Source of the DNA: Volvox africanus
Lineage: Eukaryota; Chlorophyta; Chlorophyceae; Chlamydomonadales; Volvocaceae
Length of the DNA stretch: 64,000 bases
Reading direction: 5' to 3'
Assembly (NCBI GenBank): GCA_030268105.1
Contig: BSDZ01000080.1
Span: 1,116,001-1,180,000 of the forward strand
The translations under genes and the position numbers were made by a program. The notes under the pieces are model-generated. The model was given only the letters and a program-made list of their open reading frames with translations, did not search any database and had not been told where the DNA came from. This document shows, piece by piece, positions 1 through 12,245 of the stretch. Positions within the stretch are counted from its first letter, which is position 1; each line of letters starts with the position of its first letter.

Positions 1-797
1 GCTCTGGAGCCATTCACAGGGGTTGGGCCGCCACTGCTGCAAAGTGGGGGCAGTGTGCACTGGAAGGGTAGAGCTGGCGAATGTAACTGGTTTGACTTGG
101 TTGACAAGTCAGAGGTAACCTCTGCCGATTTTGTACCAGAGTTTGTGCAATAGGGGGATGTAGTGGAAGCGGTTTGGTGGTATAGATCTCTTGACCAGGT
201 GGTACGTCAAGTGAATGTGCACATTCCGGACCGGTTACGGCCTGGTCCGTTGTAAGTCGAGAAGATCGTTTTCTTGAATATAACCACACAGCATACCAGT
301 ATCCGCAATGGCACGTTGAAAACATAAATATCTACACACGAAATCAGGCAGCGATGCTCAAACACCTGGTCGGCACTAGTGAAAAATCTAAGCTTAAAGT
401 TAATTTGCGGGATGATTGAAGACTGGTTCAGGGGAATGGTACCAGTTGGCAGGAAGATATGTGTTAGGTTCGCAGGCTGAACGCAAATTATTTAACCATG
501 ATGACTTACAGCAGCGAAGTTCGTGCATCGAACACTAATAAGAGATATCTGGTTACGGGCAAGATTTGAAGTATCCGTAGCTCGCATTAGCCTTCATACC
601 GTATTACCGTTACGGCGGGGTCTGTTACCCGAGGCTAACGGTATCGTACGCGTACCGAACGTGGTCTGCATTCTAGCAGCATGGCATTTGTCGCATGGTG
701 TCCCAGATAACATGGCTTTAATAGCTGCTTTTAATTCTGTTTCCCAGCTAAACACGCTATAGGCTGGAGTATTTGTCAATTAAGTTTTGGACTGCGC
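1..797. other. Upstream flank without a recognised gene
   Basis: No open frame here carries recognisable domain motifs or splice-linked exons. The right end should hold the promoter and 5' UTR of the oligoribonuclease gene that starts at 798. I see no clear TATA box, RNA gene or repeat. Confidence 0.5.
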
Positions 798-3700
798 ATG
801 AGACAAATAACAAACGTCCGAAATCCTTATGTGCAAGCTGTTTCACCTTCACCGCAATTAGTTAGCAGGATGAAGACTAGTTGTCGCTTTTCCGGTATGG
901 CTGCAGTCAGCAAGGCAGCAACCAACTTTTTCGAGGCGCTCGAGTCTATCGGAGACAACGAGGTTATGGCTTCAGCTGGCGCAACTGTCAAATATGCCGA
1001 TAGCCCTACTATTTCGCAGGACGGGTGAGCAAGCAGCATATGTACGCATCTTTGGGGACCGGGATGGCTGACAAACCAACCGTTCACACCCGCTGACCTA
1101 TTGCAGGGTTGAGAAGCAACATGGAAAAGAAGACGTGAAGCTGCGAAATCCCCTCGTATGGGTAGATCTGGAGATGACAGGTAGGGTTTGTCGACGGCCA
1201 GGGGCAAGGTATTCATCGGAACCCTGCCGCATGCTGAGGCGTGGGTTGCGGCTGCTTCCTTTTCCCGCTCGTTAGTAGGTGCCGTACGCCCGCAGGGCCT
1301 GGATGCCAAGTCTGGGCTACCAAACACAAACTAGTGGTTAAGGGGGGTTCCGGCTTCAATTCATGTGCAAAGGCCCTCACGTCGACACCTTTGTTCAGCA
1401 TGTTGAACTACCTGAGGTACCTGCGCTAAACCAGGAGTAACAGGCAGCAGGCGGGAGAAGGCGGCTTGTGCCACTTGGTGTGGTGGAGAGTTTGGGAGGG
1501 GGAAGCATGGCAAAAGGATGGGGCACGGGCCGGGTGGGCTGGGGTGGAGCCGGAGCCCGCTCACGTTTTGTGGCCCCCTCCCCCGCATGTATCCACATGG
1601 ACAACCTCTTCACGGATACGAACACCATACTGCTCACCAGCATTACGTCTTCAAGCAGCTTGTCCTTCAAAGTGGCAGCGGGGCAACTTTTCGCCAGGGG
1701 GATTGATGATGTGGTCATCTGAAGCAGCCAGCCAGCAGGAGTCTATGGCGCTGCACATTATTGACATTCTGGATCCATTTCCGAACTTCGTGTTTGGGGT
1801 CCCTGGCGGGTGGCCAGAGCAGAGGCGCATGTGTGTCAGATTCACAACTCCCACGAATACGTGTCGTACACCTCGGTGGCCAGTGTGGCCGGTGACGTTT
1901 GCTTGCTGTTCGTTGTTTGCAGGTCTGGACGTTGAGCGCGACACAATAATTGAAGTGGCATGCATCATCACGGACGGAGATCTGAGCAACGAAGTCCTGG
2001 TGCGCACACGGCGGGGTGCGGCTGCGGGGCGGCAATGGCGGATGTGGGCCCCCTTCCTTCGGATAGACCGGCACAGCACAGCTTTTGGCTAGAAATGTAT
2101 TGATACACCAGCGGCGGTGGCAATGGTGTTCGCGGTGGTGGTGGTGGTGGTGGTGGTGGCGGTGACGGGGACGGGGACGGTGGTGGTGGTGGTCATGGTG
2201 GCGGCCCGATCCAGGGATGATCTGGACTTTCGCTCGTCCCCGCACCCTGGGCTTAAGCCCACCACCATCACCACCACCATTATCATCACCATCATCATCA
2301 CCACCAGCAGCAAGAATACCAACGCCACCACTGTCACCACTATCACCACCACCGCTGCCGGTTACCTCTTGCATGCAAGCTGTCCGGGACTCCCCCTCCG
2401 TCGCTCATACTGTGCACCTCCCGCCCAACTTCATCCTCTTCTTTTCCTGCAAATCGCCTCACAGTGATACATTTTGCATTTGTACCCCAAACACATTTCC
2501 AATGTCATCCATTTTAATGCAATTCCTTTACACAATTACGATTTTTCTCTTTATATTTTATTTATGTATATATTTATATTTATATCACATGTTTATCTTG
2601 ACTGCCACTTCGCCCAATCTCTGTCCTTTCCCACGAAGGGCCCCGACACCGCTATCCACGCGGACGATTCGGTGCTGGATGCCATGAACGAGTGGTGCAA
2701 AGAGCACCATGGAAAGTCGGGTCTCACACAGCGCGTGCGGGAGAGCCGCGTCACCATGGCGGAGGCGGAGGAGGCACTGCTTGCCTTCATCTCCGAGCAC
2801 ACTTGTGAGAACATGGCCCAGCTGGCGGGGAGCTCCGTACATGTAAGTGCTGTGTGCATACGGAGCTAGGGGGTTGGTATTGGATAATGATCGAATGACC
2901 CTCACTGATGATGTCCTCAAATATCATCAAATGAACACCAGGATGCGGCTGTCAATCGATCCGCCATCGGGAACATTGATGTACACATCTGTCCTTCCCG
3001 TTTTGTATTTAACTCCTCCCTCTTCTGCACAAATCCCCCCTCACAATACTCCCTCCCTCCCTCCCTCCCTCCCTCCCTCCTTCCCTCCCTCCCTCCCTCC
3101 CTCCCTCCCTCCCTCCCTCCCTCCCTCCCTCCCTCCCTCCCTCCCTCCCTCCCTCCCTCCCTCCCTCCCTCCCTCCCTCCCTCCCTCCCTCCCTCCCTCC
3201 CTCCCTCCCTCCCTCCCTCCCTCCCCCCCTCCCTCCCTCCCTCCCTCCCTCCCTCCCTCCCTCCCTCCTCGCATGTCTCAGGTGGACCGGATGTTTCTGT
3301 TGAAGCACATGCCTCGCGTGGTGTCATACCTGAACTACCGCATCGTGGACGTCAGCAGCATTAAAGAACTCGCACGGCGCTGGTTCCCAAAGGTAAAGGT
3401 GATGGGGATGGGGATGGGGTTTTATAAAAAAAAGGAAAGATCTTTCAACGGGAGATTACATTTTCGAAGTCGCGCAAAGTTGCACGGAGGGCAACTGCGA
3501 AAGCCTCTACCCCTTCGACATGACGGCTACCACGTACGGCGATCTTGTACGGCGGCGACGGCGTTCGGGAACGATACAGGTGGTGCCCAACAGGCTCCCC
3601 TCCCAACCCACGCCACATTGCGCCATGTGGAGCCTCCAACCCTCTCTTCAAAATGAAGGCGCAAGAAGATGCCGAATACCTGTTTCCCGTGCCCCGTTCT

Positions 3701-3987
3701 CCCCTTCTCCCGTCCACCTTTCTCCCTACGCCGCGCGCCTAGTGAAGGGCTGCTGTCTGTGTGTTGGTTTCACTTATTATTTTGAGAACCGGGCCGTCAG
3801 CGGCAGCCCTCTTTCGGTCACCTCTATTGTCCAGCCGCCCGCCCGTTTCCCCCCTCCCCCTCACACACAGGCTTACAAGAACGCGCCCCGTAAGAAGCTG
3901 GCGCACACTGCCCTTTCCGATATTCGGGAGAGCATCGAAGAGCTGCGGTACTACCGGAAGGCCGTTTTTAAAACGCCCACCAGGTAG
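798..3987 (+). CDS. ORN: Oligoribonuclease (REXO2/Orn-type 3'-5' exoribonuclease)
   Basis: Six exons join in frame: 798-1024, 1107-1180, 1923-1999, 2639-2842, 3282-3392 and 3871-3987, giving about 269 aa. The family degrades 2-5 nt oligoribonucleotides to mononucleotides, the last step of RNA turnover, in mitochondria, plastid or cytosol. Visible DEDDh signatures: [10 protein letters not shown] (D96, E98), a second acidic residue in the [14 protein letters not shown] segment, the stretch [17 protein letters not shown], and C-terminal [18 protein letters not shown] (H243, D248). The family core is about 180 aa. Here roughly 85 extra N-terminal residues, rich in Ser, Ala and Lys/Arg, precede it and look like an organelle transit peptide (inference). 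The ATG at 798 opens the exon that splices in frame into the catalytic core. Intron 3 holds GTG/CAC-rich repeats and intron 4 a very long CCCT tract. A possible TGTAA poly(A) signal lies near 4391. Confidence 0.93.
3051..3268. repeat. (CCCT)n microsatellite at an intron 3' end
   Basis: About 55 nearly perfect copies of CCCT fill the end of oligoribonuclease intron 4. They stop about 13 nt before the AG acceptor of the exon at 3282, so the repeat serves as an extreme polypyrimidine tract. A CCTT and a CCCC variant interrupt it. Confidence 0.97.
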
Positions 3988-6586
3988 CGACCTGCTTACA
4001 CCCCACCCTCCAGAGACTCCACCCGACTACTATCAGTAGGACTAGTTCTATCCTTGGCTAGGGTTTAGTGAGAACGTAGAGCCAACTGTCGGTCTGCTGC
4101 ATGCCCGTTATGTTCGTCATCTCTGCGGCTATTTGTGGCCAATCAATCGTGATGTTGAAACGCCAGAAATAACGATGTTACAGTGATGGGGTGTTCACGA
4201 TCATCGTAAGGTACGGTACGGCTTTCTGGTACGTTTCTTATGTACGTCCTATATGGCATGTTGCATGTCGTAGTTTGATTAAAAGTACAATGCGGCATGG
4301 CGTTGAGGTTCTGACGGCCCGTTTTTGGCGGTTTCGGTGCAAAGGCGCATGTTTCGAGGCACTGGATCTAATCTACTATTTTTTGCGCATGTGTAATACG
4401 GCATATCGTAGCACAAGTCACGAGAGTAGGTCAGGTAAGGTTGTGGACCAGGGGGATATGAGGAAGTGAGGGAGCGGACCCAATCACATCTTGATTCGTC
4501 TATTTGCGATTGGATGGGGAGTGGGAGGACAGCCGATCTGGCCGCGGAAACCCCCACGTGGGGTGCTAACGGCGAAAGGGGGGACCTGGGGAAAGAGACG
4601 GACGAGATGGACGGACCGTGCAGAGGTGATGGCGGCGCCGTCACCACCATCACCGCGATGAGGTCTACCACCAGTGAGGTCAGCTCCTCTCGACCGATCC
4701 CGCCTTCACCCCTCCCTCACTGAAGCTGCTTTTGAGTCGGGTCTGGGTTTCCTTGGATTCCAAGAGACGGCTCTTAACCGGGTCTTGACGCCGGAGGAGC
4801 CGATCGATCCGCCTCGTAGCCAAGTATGTGTGATCCGTGCAATATTCCACATGGTGAATAGGGCCGTATCGGGCAGCAGCTTCCCCGGTGGTGGTAGTGG
4901 TGGTAGTGGTGCTGCTGCTGCTGCAATGCTCCCTATCGTAGGTTCGTAGGCAGCAAAGCATCACTGCCGTGTTGCAAACTTGCAAACCAAATAATACCAG
5001 TTCGAGGGCTCTGGTGTCCCCACACTTGGGGCCCGCCCTGTAAGCTCTTTAATGCGCACAGGCCTATGGCTTTGGACTAATGCCTGGGGCGCAGACGCCA
5101 GGGTCGTAGCCACGTACAAAACAAAACACCATATGCATGCATGCTTATGCGTAACAGCAACGCCCCCCACGTGCCCTCCTCTCTCCGACCCGCCCAGACC
5201 AGGCCTCTCCACACCCCCAGGCTGCGCCTTCCACATTTGCCCGCCCCCTTCCTTTCCATGCAAAGCGCCACGCCTTGGTCTTGTCTTGCAACATCAAGTT
5301 CCTTCGATTCCAGCAGCGACCATTTGGAGAACCACGATAAAGACCATCCTCAAAGGCCCCCATCAGCCGAATTTTAAAATCGATCAAAAATGTATCTCGT
5401 ATTTGGGGAGACGATCCCAACCCTTAAGATTGGAATCTTCATCCTCACCACCGCCAGCAGCAGCATCACCCACCACCACCGCGACTACTAGCACCGCCAT
5501 CGCCCCACCACAACCACCACCACCATACGGAGGACCGTAGCCGAAGTGAATGCGTATTTCATTGCGGGCTGCCCCAAAAGCACGAAGCGCATGTACATGA
5601 CTGATTCATAGACTGACAGCAGAGTCGTTTGAGGAAAGGTGTAAACCGTATCCTACGATCCACCGTCCTGTCCTCAAATCTCCAGAATAGACGCCCCTTA
5701 AAGATACACATGAAGGTATATAGCAAATGAAGCACACTCCCTGCTGCCACACACCAACACCGACAACACAAGCACCACCCACAATACCAACACACGTACA
5801 AAAAGAATTTGTTCTCTCGGCTTTTACCGTTTTTACCGTTGCAAGTTGGTTGCGATGACGGTGCGTCCATCCGCCTGCCCGTTATCTAATCGGTCCGTCA
5901 GTGCGTCCGTCGATCACAGGGAGCTGTAGTGCAGCTATAGCTCCCTCGCGACCCAACCACTGGTGTAGCACATGGGGTCAGTCCACCGCCTCCACCAACA
6001 CTATAGCACTGGACAGCTGTGGATGAACGAAACAAAATGCGGCAGCAAACCGCGCCATTACTTTCGCGTATTGCGGCTATTACGGCGTTGCAACGCCACG
6101 GAGACCATCACACCACGCCTACTACCACCACCTTCCGCCACCGCAAGGTTGCCATTTGACCCAACTTTTTCTCAAATACAACCTGCCACAAAATCCTTGC
6201 GTGCAACAGAGAACTTACGCAACGTGTGGCGGCGCGCAAGGCCCCCACGATGGCCCTGTGACCACCCATTTTATCAGAGGCCAGTCAGTCAGTCTGTCAG
6301 TCAGTCAGTTGGCATATTGGGGTCGCAGGCCCAGGGGCCAGGCCCTGTTGTTTGTATTCTACACTTGGTACGTATGGACGGACCACGCACAGACGTACAC
6401 TTCATGCGAGGTGTCGGGTTACACCTCCCCTCCCTCCTCATCAGAAAGCGGGAAATATGCGATGCATACACCGTGCCATAAGGCTGCGACACCCATGAAG
6501 TCGGATGACCTCATTTCCCCCGGCTCCCCCTTAATAAAACACACACACACTCACTCACCACACCACACCACACCGACCGTATCCGC
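3988..6586. other. Convergent intergenic region
   Basis: This lies between two convergent genes and should hold both 3' UTRs. Frames here are short, share no motifs and do not splice together. A (TCAG)-type repeat sits at 6281-6309 and a CAC/CA-rich run just before 6587. I see no gene. Confidence 0.5.
6419..6423 (-). terminator. Candidate TGTAA polyadenylation signal of ATG18
   Basis: TGTAA, the poly(A) signal typical of volvocine algae, occurs on the minus strand about 165 nt after the ATG18 stop codon. The pentamer is common by chance. Confidence 0.3.
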
Positions 6587-9500
6587 TTAAAGCACCGCGT
6601 CCTGCTGCTCTAAGAACTTGCAATACGACAACTGCGTGCATTGGCCTCCTTTAACCGGGTCAAAGACCACTCGGTAGAAGGAGCCACCGGCCGTCACAAC
6701 CAGCACCGTATTGGGCTCAGCTCCAAAACCCACAATGGAGGGCTGCTGGGCCCCTGCGTTTGAGGCCGGCTCGTCGTGTATGCGGAACTGCGCAAAGGAC
6801 CACTCGGAATTGAAGTACTTTGGCAGCGGTATGGCGGGCACGTAGCCCTTCACGATGCCAAGGAAGGACGTGGGATTCTGACGTGGCGTCGGCGTCATGG
6901 GTGACGCCGCCTCGACGGCGCAGCCATTGTCGCCGCCGTTATTGGCAATCGAGACACCCTCAGGCGGCGCCGCCCCCCGCTGCGCCTCGTCACCGCTAGC
7001 GCCGCCTGATTTCGCTCCCGACGGTGTCGACGCCGGTGCCGCCGAGCCGGACGACGTGAGCGCTACAGCGGGGCCCAGCGCGAAGACGTGCACAGTGCCT
7101 TTATCCGAGGATAGCGCCAGCCATTCGCAGTTGCGGCTCAGCGCCAGACTGTAGATGTGGGCGGGGTCGGCACCGCGTCTGAGCTCCTGCAGGCAGGGAT
7201 AAGCACACCTGACCCTTTGTCAACAACCCACGACCTTAACACACATACACACACACACATACACACACACACACACACACAGACACACACACACATACAC
7301 AGACACACACACACACACACACACATCAGGGTTCTTCAAGGGGGTAGCAGCTGTTTGCTCCAGGGCTTCTCCGGAGCCCCAAAATTCCCCTCCGCCGAGA
7401 GCACCCCCGGAACTTTTTACTGGGTAGGCCATAAATTATTCCAGGGACACCGGAACTTACAAAAAGGTTTTCCGGGTATAAAACATGTGTTTATTGTTTA
7501 CCACCAGGTAAATATGCTTTCTATTGACGCAAGCTTAATAAATAATGTCGTAGTTAAAAAATAATAATAGGACTCTTACGGATATCTCAACATGCAATTC
7601 GTTCATTCATCGAAACACAATGCAAGAAGCTCAGCAGCACTGAAACCACCTTCCCCAGCACTCTCTACCTCTACCCTTGCTTCCTTATCCTCCCCCCGCT
7701 CCAACCTCTCCTCTGCCTCTCCCTCTCCCTCTCCCTCTGCCTCTCCCTCTCCCTCTGCCACTCCCTCCACCTCCACCTCAGCCCCTCATTTGGCTCGCAA
7801 TCACTCTCTGTGAAGCAAGTGATAACGGCCAACTTGGACGTCTTTGTCTTTCAAATGAGATAACCATTCGTGGCCTTGGAGAACGTCGAAATATTCGTAG
7901 CCGAACCTCCAGACGCTTGCTTAGTTGGCTGCTCCTTTGCATCTAACATCATCGCTACTTGAAAGTTCTGATATTTCAACGAGAACTTCTATAAAAATGT
8001 TATTCGTAAAACTCTTTAATCAGCTTTCTTAGCACCAAGCTGTGAAGTCACAGGGTTCCGGAGAACGTCTTTGTCCCCGGAACTGGACCTTACGTTTGGC
8101 AAAACCTCTCCGGGTAAACCGTGGAAATAGGTTTTCCTTCAGAGGACCCATTTTTTCGCCGCCGGAAAGCCTCGCTTCGTGCAGTAAAAATTTTCCGGTG
8201 GCCCCCAGAGCGGGCATTTTTGGAAAAAGCCAAAATTTTTGAAGTTTTGAAGGGGTGAAGTTCGCTGACACATACATAAAGACACATACATACAGCTTTT
8301 TGTCCCCTTTACTTAAGAGGGTCCCTGAGAGGCAGGACCAGGCCTTTTACTTGGGAGGCAGTGGAGGTGGAGGAAGCGGGGTTTCCTTGCTTTTAGGGAG
8401 GTAGGGGTTGCTGGCAAGCCTTCTCCTTGTCCTCTCCTTCTGGGAGCTGCTGGTCTGGTTGGGTGAGGCTCTGTTCCTTCGAATAGCCAGGCTTGAGGCT
8501 CGTGAAATCTGTGTGCCCTTGCTGGCTGAGCGAGGGGAGGAGTGCACGGCCGGACGAACAGACTAAGCCGTCTGTTCCCCCCTGCGCTGTGGTTCTGCCC
8601 GGTCAGGGCCCCCTGTGCTTGTTCTCTCAGGACAAGTCGCCCACAGTGTAACACCTGTTCATACAAACAAACAAACAAACATACATACATACATACATAC
8701 ATACACGTACAGGGACCTCAGCGGAAGCCCCACCTGGAGCGACTGCCCGTCCGCCGTGTTCCACACGCGCACCAGCGTGCCCTTCTCGCTGGCAGTCACC
8801 AGCCGCTTTCCGTCCATTGAAAGAATCAGACAAGACAGCGCGTTTGTGTGCGCCGAGATGAATTTGGTTTGGCGCCTGTCGTACAGCTCCACACGGACCT
8901 GCCGTGTGAGGTGCAGTAGGGGCAGTACCCATTCCGGGGGCCCGATCAGGTCAAGAGACTCATCGCAGGCGGGGCTGTAGCTCATTACGGACGTAGCTCC
9001 TCGCGGGCAGGACGCAGTCAAGCACTACAAAGCCCGGGCCACGACACAGTGAGAATGTTGGACGAAAGGCTGCCGAAAGGCCGGATGCGGTAACCCTTCC
9101 TCCCAGCAGCCCGATACGGCTTGGCAGCTGAGCCCTGACCGCCTCGTGAGCTCCAGCTTCCCCACTTCATTCCTTACAAGGATTCTCCGCTGCCCTAAGC
9201 CCCCTCCCATAAAAAGAAGAAGCCTAGATCTAAATCCCCGAGCCGCCCATCCCAGCCTACCCCCTTCCCTGACCAGCAGCAGCAGTAGCAGCAGCACCGC
9301 CCCCCTGTCCCTATCCCTAGGAGCAGCAGCAGCAGCATCAGCAGCAGTAGACCAGCAACCAATCTTTACGGCCCTCAGGACCGCACCTGGCCCGTGTGCA
9401 AGCCTGGGCAAGCCAGCACCGTGTTATCGGAGGCCGATGACATGGCAGCGGTGGATGATATCGCCACCAGGCCGCGCGGGTTGGCGCAGGTCTCTGTTTG

Positions 9501-10333
9501 ATGGAGTAACTTTAGATCTGCAAAGTTGTACACCAGCACTTTGTGTTCCAATGCCACCACGATGCGGTCTCGGCGAAGCCGAACGGCGCGGACCTGCAGG
9601 GAGGTGGTGGGGAGGAGGTGAGGTAAGGGGGGTGGCAAAACCCTAATGTAGGGAGGGGGGAGTGTTAAGTGACAAGTTGTTGGGATGGTTGGGATCAAAG
9701 ATGCTCGGGTTAAAAAGAATCTTGAGAGCCGGAGACAATTCGGGGCGCGCAGAGGGTAAGCATTTGATGGATGGTTGTGATTCTCCGTACCTGGCTCCTG
9801 AAGGTCATTTCCCCAATGCATTTGCCTTGGTGATCATCCCATATCATGACCTGCGGCATTTCGTAGGGATAGGAGATGGAAAAGAGCGAAGGTTGGGCAG
9901 CAGTGCCTAGGCGCTGCATCGAGCTGTTGGAACTCACCTTCGTTGGGGGATACCGCGGAGCTGCCCCGCCCCCTACAATCGCGAGAATGTTGCATCGGAA
10001 TAACATCTCCACAATACCTATCCCACCATTGTTGAAGCCTCGGCAAAACTGTGTGGATTGTCACAGCGTTAGAGATAAACAACGCCTCGTCACCTCACGG
10101 CAGTTCCAGAACGACAGGCGTATAGAGCTATCATCTTACCGTCTCCTTGAAAGGTTCACAGTTGTATACTCGAAATCCCTTTGTAGTTCCGCAGGAGAAA
10201 CACCCATAATCCTACTCGATTGCGAGGCAGGAAACACTCTTATAAGCAATCATTCAATTTAATCCGAAGGGAAGAAATTTACCTGATTAAAGCCAACGTG
10301 AAGGATTTCCTCTTGCTGCTGTGGACCCTTCAT
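6587..10333 (-). CDS. ATG18: ATG18/WIPI-type autophagy PROPPIN (WD40 beta-propeller)
   Basis: Seven exons in frame on the minus strand: 10283-10333, 10140-10211, 9938-10048, 9791-9850, 9387-9593, 8734-8898 and 6587-7186, about 421 aa. PROPPINs bind PI3P/PI(3,5)P2 on forming autophagosomes and recruit lipid-transfer and conjugation machinery. Family landmarks in order: [102 protein letters not shown], the lipid-binding LRRG motif (L224-G227) in [30 protein letters not shown], and [15 protein letters not shown]. After VHVFALG a roughly 55-aa low-complexity insertion occupies what should be the membrane-inserting 6CD loop. The ATG at 10333 was chosen because it gives the usual short N-terminus before LHVGFNQ. 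Intron 6 (7187-8733) is long and repeat-filled. Confidence 0.95.
7239..7324. repeat. (CA)n microsatellite
   Basis: Dinucleotide CA run with a few CATACA interruptions inside ATG18 intron 6. Confidence 0.95.
8657..8704. repeat. (ACAA)n and (ACAT)n tetranucleotide repeats
   Basis: Adjacent short tetranucleotide runs in ATG18 intron 6, just downstream (in gene direction) of the exon at 8734-8898. Confidence 0.9.
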
Positions 10334-11116
10334 CCCGTCTGCCGCGAAGTTAGGATATCCTACTCTCGCAGCACCTTGTCTGCCCCGAACGGGGCCACTA
10401 CGAATATCGAGATAACAAAGAACAAACCTCCTCTGCAAGGATTGCTTTCTGGTTACTTAGTAAAACCCAATTCCTTGCCCCTTGCCGTTTTCAACAATGC
10501 GTAATAAGAATGCTTTTCAAGATGTATAATAAACAACTATAATATCCATCAAACTGCAAAACGTAGCGGTGTGGCAAGGGGTCTCCACTCTAGCCCTGAA
10601 CTTCTTACCGTTGTACGAGCAACGGTTTATTCTGAAAACTTAAAACGAAGCGTACATCTCCACAAATATACAGCATGATTGCTGTAACACAGAATTGAAT
10701 TTGCCTCTACTGCGCATAAGGCGAAGTAGTGTTTCCTACTGTTCGGGGGTTTAACACAGGTTTATGTTTTGCCAGCGAATTGCAGCACGAAAATGAGGCT
10801 CTGCACGTGCTCATATTATGGGCTGAAATAAACTGGTCGCGAAGGCATTCCATGCCTGAAGCCGTACAGGCAGGCAACGAAAGGAGTGCCAGGAAAATTG
10901 ATGGACCCCATCAGTTTGAAGGAAGAAAAGTTGCCGCACAGGTTGGGAGCAGAGTATATTGTCCCTTCGTGACTATTAGAGATAATGGTAACAGAGAGGG
11001 CAGTGCTGTCTGGAGTACCACGCACGTGCGAAATGGAAGCGCAGCCGGGAAAATTAGGATACGGGGGCGCCGATGGCGGTTTAGTTATGAGCTCGATGCT
11101 GCCCCTGATTCCATCC

Positions 11117-11465
11117 CATGATATGTTTTGGGTGCATACCCAAATTCGTTTGCCATATTCGGACGTAAATTGGCACCATCGCGGGCATTGCCTATATTGC
11201 ATAAGCCCGTTTTGAACAAAGCTCCTAAGCGTTCTACATTGTTTGTCGCTTCTCAGGTGCCGCCACTACAGGCACTTTGGATAGTCTTAATCGGGTTCGT
11301 TTATAATGCAGGCGTCCGTCACAGACAGAGGTACTTGTACTGCGAAGTCTTGATTTTTTAAGTTAGCCCGCCAGTGATCGGCATATGCAGGTGTTGTCAA
11401 TATATGCTGCGAGTTGCATTTTTACAGTAACCATGCAAAGTTTGCAAACGCGCCATGACATCTAC
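11117..11465 (-). pseudogene. Decayed duplicate of NUP107 first exon and flanks
   Basis: Read on the minus strand, this stretch aligns throughout with 22661-23005, which carries NUP107 exon 1 and its 5' flank. Shared landmarks are a segment ending GCCCGCC in both, the tract GCGACAAACA, the block following GGAGC(C/T)TTG, ATGGCAAACGA, and the exon donor context GTATG(C/T)ACCCA. The copy has in-frame stops after RQT and does not maintain the exon frame. It is a remnant of a segmental duplication about 11.5 kb from its source and on the same strand. The boundaries are approximate. Confidence 0.65.
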
Positions 11466-11828
11466 AGGAGCATGAGAAGTCAATTGAACAATAGCTCTCA
11501 GGATCTCTCTGCTTTTCAGCCGGCAACCTTGGTCACATTCCTAGCAGACCTCGCGTGACGTAGCTGCCGCATTGACCTTAAAATTGAAGAAAATATAGAG
11601 AAAGTTAGCGCCTGTAGAAGGATAACATCCACAAATCGAAGAATTGAGCCTAATTGAGCGGCCTCAGCTCCGGGGCGCATGGACATTATTGAGCAGGCTC
11701 AGTTACCTTGTATGCCCGAAACACAGCCATGGACGAAGGGGAGAAGGGCTAACCCCCCGGTAGGTTTCATCGCTGACTATTCAGTTCTCATTTCTTGCGC
11801 CGTTTGGACAAACGCTTGATGAAAATTC

Positions 11829-11891
11829 GGCACATCGCCAAGCATCGCGGAAACTTATGGAAACTTAAAACGCGATGCTTGGGGATGTGCC
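11829..11891. other. Near-perfect inverted repeat: 21-bp arms, 21-nt loop
   Basis: The arms at 11829-11849 and 11871-11891 are reverse complements with a single mismatch (20/21), separated by a 21-nt loop that contains the direct repeat GAAACTT. The transcript of either strand would fold into a small hairpin. Its size resembles a miRNA precursor or a miniature transposable element. It may also be a structured element of the NUP107 3' UTR. Confidence 0.85.
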
Positions 11892-12245
11892 AAAGGGTTT
11901 CAATTCTGGCCTTGCTTAATTCTTTGAAATCCTCGGACGGGACTGTTGTACAAAAGGCACCGAATGCTTGCACATTCAATTTCCGCCCAACGCACATTGG
12001 GTCAGAACATCCTCAGAAGGCCTCAAAAAACTGTCATCTTCCTCCGTGGCGCTAGCTGAAGGATCGCTGAGTGCTGACCGCTGACAATTGAGTTGTAGAC
12101 TGATCCAGTCGGCTGATTCAGCGCTCTGACCTCCTCCCGACAACAAGGCATCTTGGCATCTTTTTGTGACTCCGCCCGTCCTCCGCCAGATCTCAAGCAG
12201 TCAAGTGTCACGAGTGTCATAAGCTTTGTCCTGACATGAGCTTTA

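Larger units (their letters stand above)
10334..12245. other. Intergenic region between ATG18 promoter and NUP107 3' end
   Basis: About 1.9 kb between two minus-strand genes. It should contain the ATG18 promoter and the NUP107 3' UTR. It also holds a decayed NUP107-exon copy (11117-11465) and a 21-bp-arm hairpin (11829-11891), listed separately. The open frame at 10729-11121 (+) has no recognisable motif, and I do not call it a gene. Confidence 0.6.

Noticed and set aside
2847..3656. Long open frames made of repeated PSLP (+) or REGG (-) units
   Set aside because: They are translations of the intronic CCCT microsatellite; the real frame splices across it.
10729..11121. 130-aa plus-strand open frame
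   Set aside because: No recognisable motif, no splice partner, and it overlaps the edge of the degenerate NUP107-exon copy.
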